A stretch of DNA of 64,000 nucleotides, from the NCBI GenBank assembly GCA_902702965.1, contig CACRXP010001008.1:98870-162869 (forward strand). Reading direction: 5' to 3'. Positions 57,100-64,000 of this stretch are shown here, piece after piece. Position 1 is the first letter of the stretch. Every line of letters starts with the position of its first letter. The notes beneath the pieces are model-generated. The model ran no database searches. It saw only the letters and a list, made by a program, of their open reading frames with translations, and was not told the origin of the DNA. The position numbers and the translations under genes were made by a program. Source of the DNA: Spirometra erinaceieuropaei (lineage: Eukaryota; Platyhelminthes; Cestoda; Diphyllobothriidea; Diphyllobothriidae).

Positions 57100-57548
57100 G
57101 CATTTCCTTAGAAATTCACTGCTAACTCGGAGCAGATCAATTTATTTAGGGTCTAGGGGAAATACTGAACCTTGATCCATGGATATTTGGGCCGAAGTCC
57201 ATCAGCCACGGCGGCGTGACCGAGTGATATTAATGGACTACCCACAAGTAGTTAGTAGCGTGTTTTAACGTCGGAAAATAGCATGTAGCATGCAGCGGCA
57301 GAATATCGGCAAAACACGAGTGTCTGGGCTTTTAGCTACTACCTGTGGTGTTAGTATGGCACCTTCTAACGCTAAAACATACTACTAGCTGCCTGTCAGC
57401 AGTTTATGAAGATTACGCACTCATCTCGCTGTTACTGACGGACTTCGGCCCAAATATTCATGCGAAAAATTTCGGTCTGCGTCTGTGCACCCTAGAATAA
57501 ACTGACCTACTCCGAGTTAGCAGTTAATTTCTAAGGAAATTAAACATT
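57100..57548. mobile_element. Small foldback element
   Basis: The left arm 57103-57210 and right arm 57424-57548 are inverted copies: TTTCCTTAGAAATT(C/A)ACTGCTAACTCGGAG, then A-GGTC-A/T-TTTATT, then ATATTTGGGCCGAAGTCC. The centre (57265-57390) holds GCAGAATATCGGCAA-ACACGAGTGTCTG, which is repeated in direct orientation at 57640-57690. No coding capacity. It is a different family from the element at 20.5 kb. Confidence 0.7.
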
Positions 57549-57639
57549 TACCATCTGTAAACTGAAGTCTCAAACAAATATCCCAGAGGAAATGCCAGGA
57601 GACCCACTGAGGAGCTGAATCCCTCGCAGCTTTGTCATA

Positions 57640-57745
57640 AAGCAGCAGAATATCGGCAAGACACGAGTGTCTGAACTTTCAGCTAGTACATTTGATGCTA
57701 GTTTAACATCTTCTGAAGCTATTTTGAAATCTCAAGTAGGAAAAG
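57640..57745 (+). repeat. Direct copy of the 57.27-kb block
   Basis: GCAGCAGAATATCGGCAAGACACGAGTGTCTGAACTTT, then a GCTAGTA-(C)-TTTGATGCTAGTTTAACATCTTC block, against 57283-57390. Part of the same repeat family as the small foldback. Confidence 0.65.
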
Positions 57746-58059
57746 TCCGAATTTTCCGGAGCAAAATGAGAGGACAGCAAAGTAAATCTGCAAGTTTCCA
57801 TGATTAACAGCGAGAAACGTGCTGGGACCAGGACCTCATGTTCTTAGGTGAAGTTGAATCCGCTCATAGATACCATTTTTACAATGATGCTATTTTTTCC
57901 GTCTCCTATGGTGTCTAATAAGAAATTTCCTATTTAGAGATAGATAAACTAGGAATGATTAATTGTGTTTTTTCCAGAATTTATCAGTTGATTATTTTGA
58001 AAAAAGGAAAAAACCCCTTTATGATAACTGTACTTAGAAAAGTGATCCGTTTCGGTAAT

Positions 58060-58378
58060 GTCATTCTGTCTATATCATGCGCCGTTGGGCGGCTGCTGGT
58101 TGGACTCGAGAGAGAGTCCATACGGTACAACGGAACGAGTGAGCTCGGTAAGAACGATCGGTGAGCGCCACCTGTCATTGTATATTCCCGATCGAAACCG
58201 ACAAGGCAACGGGCTTGTGGCCCAGTGGCTAGAGGCGTGGACTTCTAACTGACAGGTCGCGAATTCGAGCCTCGGGTGTGCCACACATCGGGGTTGGGTG
58301 TGCCTGGCTGACGACGGCTAATAAGCCAGAAATGGCCATTCCAGTCTTCCCTGCCTTTGTCGGTAATGTCATTCTATC
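58060..58378 (+). mobile_element. tRNA-derived SINE, most complete copy
   Basis: The leader CTATATCATGCGCCGTTGGG...CTCGAGAGAGAG...ACGGAACGAGTGAG is followed by GATCGGTGAGCGCC, AACCGACAAGGC and the tRNA-like part (58210-58283). That part has an A box GTGGCCCAGTGGCTAGAGG, an arm GGACTTCTAACTGAC (anticodon TCT, Arg-like) and a B box GGTCGCGAATTCGAGCC. The body is GTGCCTGGCTGACGACGGCTAATAAGCC...AAATGGCCATTCC and the tail CCTTTGTCGGTAATGTCATTCTA. The same tail motif (TTCGGTAATGTCATTCTGTC) precedes the leader at 58050, so either the element was joined to the tail of an earlier copy, or the 16-base match is a target duplication. Frames at 57955-58284 are by-products. Confidence 0.8.
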
Positions 58379-58389
58379 AAACACTTCCC

Positions 58390-59330
58390 TACAACAAGCT
58401 GTCATAAGTTTTTTGAGCAGTTGGAGCGATGAATGTTATTTTTAATATGCACAGAAGTCGTCTGTTGGAGTAATGGTTGATTTTTGTTGATTAATAGATT
58501 ACCCTGAGCGAAATTACCCACGTATAAATAAAACGACCGACTTTTACGCCATTGAGCAATGAACAAATTAAATATTTTTGAAATGGCAGTAAATGCACAA
58601 TTGGTTGCAAACTGCAGTGCATACTCCTCAGATCGCATGTTACAAGTTATTTGCCGGCACGTCCTTGACGGATTTGTGAATCCCAAGACGTCACGGAATT
58701 TTCGAGCCCGTATTTTACTTTAAGTGTTTCGAATCCTTATTCCAGCATGCCCACAACGAACTGCGCGGCAAGAAATGACAACGACCGATTTGGGATAACG
58801 TGCAGTATCTTGGAAAGGGTATGGGCAGTGAATACAACGACGAGGTAATTTCCGCATCCTAGCCATCGTTTTTGCATGAAAATATTACCGCCCTCTGTAA
58901 AATATACAGAGCATAATCATTTCATTTTGCATGCTTTCACGGAAAACCGATATTTCCCTACACATCCTGCTGCAGGTTTACGAAATTACTTGTCCATTTT
59001 AGGATACGTTTTGATATGACAGTAAGAATTTACCTGTCATTTGATCTGCTTAACTGGTGAACTGCACGGCATACGTTCGATCTTGACGATAGTCAGTTGG
59101 AAATGTCAGTAATGAAACGGAATTTGCTGTCGCATTTTCACTATAAATACTACATTAGTTTCCTTTTTCTAAAAAGCTGAAGCATTCCGTTCGTTTGTTT
59201 TAACTAACACACACTGAGCTTCTTCGTAAATTGAGTTGCGCGCCCCACTGGATTTTATCCGCACAGGTTCCTTCGATGCCATTGCCGTCAATAAGTGTCA
59301 GTCAAAAATGGTCTAAGAGCCCGCTCGAAC
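58390..59330. other. No gene recognised; upstream DNA of the 59.4-kb promoter
   Basis: AT-rich with no supported exon on either strand. Confidence 0.4.
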
Positions 59331-59341
59331 TTAAGTCCTAG

Positions 59342-59382
59342 GCCAATAGGAATAGTTGCGAGGGCTGACTGCTCTATAAAAA
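59342..59382 (+). promoter_or_regulatory. CCAAT and TATA promoter
   Basis: GGCCAATAGG at 59341-59350 and TATAAAAA at 59375-59382, spaced 30 bases apart, in a locally GC-richer stretch. A start site would be expected near 59405. An ATG with a signal peptide follows at 59459. The co-occurrence of box spacing, short leader, ATG and splice donor is the main support; each element alone is weak. Confidence 0.55.
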
Positions 59383-59458
59383 CCCTCCCGTCATTGGGCT
59401 GGGTTGTTCATCGCGTAGGTAGTCGGTCCCATCGAAAATTTTCCACACGTCTACCTTC

Positions 59459-59519
59459 ATGTTGTTCCTTTTCCTCGGCCTCTTCTTTGTCTGCCAATTC
59501 GTATATGGAGGTGGAAGCA
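59459..59519 (+). CDS. Signal-peptide first exon of a secreted or surface protein
   Basis: ATG at 59459 opens a short frame MLFLFLGLFFVCQFVYGGGS, whose hydrophobic core (Leu/Phe/Val, residues 2-15) followed by small residues fits a signal peptide with cleavage near Tyr16-Gly17. After one more base (A) comes GTAAGT at 59520-59525, a consensus 5' splice site, so the exon ends in phase 1. The longer frame 59295-59561 that includes it starts upstream of the TATA box and is not used. First exons that carry only a signal peptide and end in phase 1 are common in flatworm secreted proteins (for example micro-exon genes and Kunitz-type genes). The next exon is not identified, and the gene would continue to the right. 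It is not the start of the FN3 gene, which lies upstream on the same strand. Confidence 0.6.
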
Positions 59520-59529
59520 GTAAGTGTGT

Positions 59530-62070
59530 TCTCTAATTTGATGTTGTACTTACAGCGTTAAGTTTGGTAAACTAAGTTTATAGGTTAATTATTTTAAATG
59601 AAAATATGTCAGATCATCTGCTTAGCACATGCTGAAGTGGTTTAGCAAAAAACGTATTAATCAAATAATGCAAAGACGTACTGATAAGACGAAAGAGCTC
59701 TGACACTTTAAAATAGTTATTTTTGTAGGAATTGAAAAGCGAGCGTCCCAAGCGATTTAATTAGGAAGTTTGAATACTTTGAGAGACAGTAAGCTTTATA
59801 GCGTAAGTTTTCGAGACCCATTTCCCAGCTCGTCTTCAGACAAGGGGTGTGCAAAACAGTGAACTGCTAAATTGAGTCGGACAAATGGTTCTATGAATTT
59901 TTGAGATATGTGCGGATGCGTTCTAGTTGCGATTTGCCCTCAAGACTGGTAGGGCTAATTTGACTCCTTGAAATATTAAGATAATATTGATATGGAGCCG
60001 ATTAAACTGTTTTTTTCTTGATGGTGACATTGGTTTGATTTGCTCCTGCTAACACCAGCCCAGGACGCACCCGACAATCCCCAGGGGCTCAAAGGGGCTA
60101 TATCTCATTTGGGCGGGGCTATGGTAGGGCGAGGGACGCCGTAGTCCTCTATTGTACCGTCCTCGAAAATAAACGCGCAGGGACACCACTTACACTGGGA
60201 TATTAACGCCCCCCCCCCTTCACGATATCGGTATTTTCTCATATTGAGTTGTCCGAACAATAGATTGTACTATTCCACATTGGAACGCGGAACATCCGGA
60301 ACCCTAAGATTAACTGTATGCAACCCAGCCGCGTTTAGCGCTCTCGGTGCACTAACAAGTCTTAGGCATCCCGAAGTCTGTCCGAAAAATAATGGACGGC
60401 AAGTAGGTTCTTGCGATAGTCTATTGTAGAACGCATAAAGTAAAAATAGAGAAAAAGGGGCGTGTACATAGTGCATACTGATTACGCAGATCGTACGTTT
60501 CATTCATTGGTCATCGTTGTAATAGAAATCGTGATCCACCACAGGCTCCTGTACGAAAAGGATTCTCAGCTAGGTGGGCATGTCAATAAACCTTTTCATT
60601 CGCTCTTTAGGACTCTTGTTTTAATAGACGATATGGGCGGTCTCATTTGAATTGCTGGCTGAAAGTCTAACTAAAAGTAAAATTTAATATATAAATAAGT
60701 ATGACAGAACAGCTTGATAATTAATTTTAAAGTCGATTAAAGTTTGCAATAAATATATCTAGCAGTCCACCTATATACAGTACATGACCAATTACATAAG
60801 ATCTGATAACGGAAATTAATTCGAGCATTCCTGCACGTCTTTTACGTTGCACATTTTGTTCGCTCATCCTCATCCTTCAGTGCAATGTCCTTTTTGTGCA
60901 GAAATTGTGTTTACGTAATTATATCATGTACAATAATAAACAGATTTAGCGACAATGAACGTTGGAATATATTTTGGCAATTTCCTATGGTAATACAAGT
61001 CCTAGACTATGGTAACGCAACTAAAGTACCTTTTTATTGAAATTCTAGTAATTTGCCTGCGAGAGTTTACAAAAATGGATTTATCTGAACTTAAAAAGTT
61101 ATTTTATCTCCGATGTCAAGCGTGGTAGTTAACCTGCTAACACAAAAGTTTATTTAAGAAAACCAGAGGCTTTATCGATTACTAAATTTCAAATTAGCAA
61201 ATCTGTGTGATTTGGTGCCCTAAAGTACAGTAATAACGCAGATAGGGATTCCATCGTTTAAATAGGGTGAAACTGTCTTGCCGTTAGGAAAATTCTACCC
61301 AATGTCACATAGATGACCACCACGGAATGGTCATTTCCGGCTTTAAACATATGAAACAGTACTTGTCGTGTATTTTAACCTCTGCGCATACTTTATTCAG
61401 AAATAGAACGAGCATCACGTTAATGGTTTCAGCATAATATCAGTATGTATATGGGCGCTCTGCCGTGCATTCATAATCAAAGAACAGAATACGAAAGCGA
61501 GCAAAAACAATACAAATGACCGCAATAAATAGAAAAGCATGTTCTTAGGTCTACGGTAGAAGATAACGGCAGCGTTAAGGAACATGAGAGAAACGGCCAA
61601 ATTGTCACACTTTTACTTAGTCTCATCGTGCAAAAATTCACAGTTCACAGAGATCCGTCAACGGAGAACAGTAATAAAACACCTCTTAAGAAACAGATTC
61701 TTATTGATCGAGGGCATATTCGTTGCTGAATTGCGTTGTGAACAGTTATTTTTTCCCCAAAATGAAGTTTGATGTGTGAATGCGTCTTAACATGTGACCC
61801 AAATGACTATGTTCGCGATATTGTGCTTTTCAAAATAAATTTACGTTTATAAACAATGCAACACTGCCTTTAATATATATTTTGTGTTTCTAATTCTTTT
61901 AAACTTTTAGTTAGTTAACGGGGACAATGGACTCATGCAATAATGTCGGTTTGCTAGTGATTGTAAAGCATTCGCAAACTTCGACACATTTTATGAGTTA
62001 GGTCACTAACTGTATATATCGAAACCAGAGTTTTGGGTTAAATTTGGGGAGGACTGTGCTTTATATTTTC
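59530..62070. other. Probable intron or intergenic DNA
   Basis: No second exon for the signal-peptide gene could be fixed. At 60057 a CCAG acceptor-like site precedes about 60 open bases, but the frame closes without a donor. A run of 10 C lies at about 60210. At 61960-62015 the minus strand matches the outer end of the 20.5-kb foldback (GTGACCTAACTCATAAAATG), a likely further fragment of that family. Confidence 0.35.
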
Positions 62071-62074
62071 TGCA

Positions 62075-62375
62075 GTACGGCCTCTGCCCTAAAACCGGAT
62101 ATGGGTGACCCCATAGGAGCGCCTTTTAGTTGTCGACAGCATTGTTTGGAGAAGGAATTTACATGACTTCTGCGATTTATTGAGTAGGCAGTTTAAAGTT
62201 CGGATGTTGAATTGTGTTTTAAGAGTGACGTCATTTCCTCTATGTTGTCCGTTTTTTTCAAATAATGATGGCATTTCTTTGTTGGCAGGTAGAAAGATGA
62301 TGTCTTTGTCCTGTTTTAGGGCTTTTAGTGTTTTCGTCTCGTCGTAAGATAGCGTTCAGTACTTGTTTGAATTCT
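62075..62375 (-). pseudogene. Penelope RT N-terminal fragment
   Basis: On the minus strand the translation is LSYDETKTLKALKQDKDIIF, then LPANKEMPSLFEKNG. This is the conserved start of the Penelope RT region (LSxEExxALKxLxxDxxIVxLPADKGxxxVxM) and parallels DKNIIIFSANTGG in the 34-kb element. The continuation with LLNKSQKSCKF...YGVTHIRF may be an eroded form of the LLxDxxxYK and YGLPKxHK parts, ending at a stop near 62089. Palm and endonuclease parts are not found downstream. Confidence 0.6.
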
Positions 62376-62379
62376 TAAA

Positions 62380-64000
62380 TGCGTGTACAGTGCTGCTGCA
62401 GATTGGGAATTGTTCCTGTTCTGTAAGATTGATTGATGATTTGCTTGATTCGAGGCTTCCATGGAAGTCCAAATAATTGAAGTGATATGGATTGTGCTTC
62501 AGTCACTTGCGCAGCACGTTTTCCCTTGTTGCGGTTTGGAACCTCGAGGTTAGGCTTGCTAATTTCTGTAGAAATGTAAAATTATCTAAACACTTACAAG
62601 AGATAATCGCCGAATTTTTATATGAACTTATTTATGTGTCGATCCAATCAGTAAGCGATTTCTTCCACACTCGGCTTATCACTCACGATAATGGCTTGTT
62701 TTTTACCCTTTTTCGTGAGAGCATAAATCGGTGTACGTTAAGCTTGTACAGTACTTCTCCGAACTGTTTCTAGTCCTCGATCGTTTTCAGCAAATACAGA
62801 CTGCCACTAATTGCATGTAGTTGTAGCCCTTTTTGGTTGAAATTCCCCACACCATGGGCCTCTCGGACGTGAAAATAGTGACCACTCCCATAGTTGGACG
62901 ACGTTTTCAGTTTAAACCAGTAGGTGGGCATTGCTCCTAATCAATGCTGTCTTGTGATTTCGCAAGGACAGTATTAAGAAGTTTGCCTGTTGGTCTTTGC
63001 GCACTCTAGTTAAAAAATGTGACGCGTTGAGTGAGAGAAATAACCTCAGGATCATGTTCACAAGGTGACCATCGAAAGTCTGCTCTGAGCCATTTGCGTG
63101 GATTGAGCTTCAGTTTAAATAAAGCACGTTCAGGTCACGCATGGTCGGTATATCCGGCCGTGTATCTAGCATTTCGAGTTCCTCTAGCAGGCGATCATTG
63201 TTTATTGAACTCCTTTTTGACGTTTGATAGACGGCAAGAACACCGTGGCTTGTTGAACTCGGTCCTTGAGTAAAAAGCTAAATTGTCTCGCAAGTAAATG
63301 AAAATTTATCCACTTTGTTTGATACTACTAGCCCACGTTCTGCTTACATGAGAACACCTTCTCCCTGACACGATTGCCTGTTTCTTCTAATCAGCTGTTA
63401 GCCATGCACGATTAAGTCACAGTCGTCCGCGTGTTGGGACAACTAGGTTTATGTTGAGGAGATTCACTCTGAGAGTAGATAGCAGATGGAATCTTCAGAA
63501 AGTTGACGTTTGATAACATGTTCTGCACATTGGTGTACTTGAAATTTATTTACCAATTGACGGCAGCTGTGGCTACAATGTAGCTTGCTAATGCGTCGAC
63601 TGTTCGGTCAGCTGGGTAGAACCCGTCGAAATGAAGAATAACGGACGTTTTTTTACTTGGTTGTTGTATAAAACTACATTCTGCTTCTCTACGATGAGTC
63701 TTAGTTCCATAACTGAAGGCATAAAAATCGGAAGACATCGGCCACTGGCCAGTTTTGTCGGATAATTACAGTATTGAGGTAGGTTTTCGAACAATGCGCC
63801 TCTAAATGTAGAAGAGGCTCTGATAGCAAAATCATTAATGAACCGTGTATTGAACATACCTCTTTGATGACCACAGTTTTTAAGAACTTTCAATATCAAT
63901 GCGTAGAAGATATTCAAGTCATAATTAGACTATGCAAATTCAGAACTATGCAAATGATGGGACTAGATCCAAAATATGGCCCTGGTCTGTTTACCGCGTT
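62380..64000. other. No gene recognised
   Basis: Frames include 93 codons (62492-62773, +) and 109 codons (63588-63917, -). Neither shows a known motif. The stretch next to 62375 could contain decayed 5' sequence of the minus-strand Penelope fragment. Confidence 0.35.

Noticed and set aside
60057..60125. Second exon for the signal-peptide gene at 60.06 kb
   Set aside because: There is an acceptor-like CAG and a short frame, but the frame reaches a stop with no donor or poly-A context, and the pyrimidine tract is weak.
1..64000. CRISPR arrays, bacterial operons, rRNA genes
   Set aside because: No regularly spaced repeats, no Shine-Dalgarno-led gene strings and no rRNA-like blocks were seen; the window is eukaryotic.

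Overview
This is a eukaryotic, intron-rich and repeat-rich nuclear window, best read as a flatworm (platyhelminth) genome and probably a tapeworm with a large genome. The reasons are established family knowledge plus inference: long AT-rich intergenic and intronic DNA, several Penelope-like retroelements with GIY-YIG endonuclease, RTE-like LINE remnants, a Ty3/Gypsy element with flatworm-type gag, a tRNA-derived SINE and TTAGGG-type interstitial tracts. No species is claimed. There is no bacterial gene organisation, and most open frames here are chance frames in non-coding DNA.

Host genes. Two pieces of host gene stand out. At 28790-35424 three exons on the + strand each encode one fibronectin type III-like domain. 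Each is exactly 279 nt, starts and ends in phase 1 and has good splice sites, and the three protein copies align without a gap over 93 residues. The first carries an in-frame TGA exactly where the other two have the conserved tryptophan. At 59341-59519 a compact promoter (CCAAT, TATA) is followed by a short 5' UTR, an ATG, a signal peptide and a phase-1 splice donor. This looks like the first exon of a secreted-protein gene running to the right. The rest of the coding capacity is dead or dying mobile DNA.

Mobile DNA, left to right: an LTR-like scrap (1.4 kb); a foldback element copy and a LINE C-terminal fragment (3.4-4.6 kb); a Penelope pLTR scrap with a hammerhead-like motif (6.3 kb); a CCCTAA-rich tract (8.7 kb); SINEs (9.1, 17.6, 28.0, 49.1, 58.2 kb); a diverged duplicate pair (13.0/16.9 kb); a 1-kb foldback element (20.5-21.5 kb); a nearly identical 0.96-kb repeat pair (26.9/31.8 kb) placed among the FN3 exons; a frameshifted Penelope-like element lying in the intron before the third FN3 exon (32.8-34.8 kb); Penelope fragments (38.1, 43.2-46.2, 62.2 kb); a second diverged duplicate pair (39.7/51.8 kb); an RTE-like RT fragment (47.3 kb); a decayed Ty3/Gypsy element with two LTRs and a SINE piece inside (48.17-51.42 kb); and a smaller foldback family (54.0, 57.1-57.5 kb).

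The most interesting signals are the symmetric FN3 exon cassette with a Trp-to-stop codon, the hammerhead-ribozyme-like motifs seen in five related places, the foldback family with a conserved spacer, and the signal-peptide first exon. All similarity statements come from reading by eye; no database search was run, and edges of repeats are approximate to about 10-20 bases unless stated.
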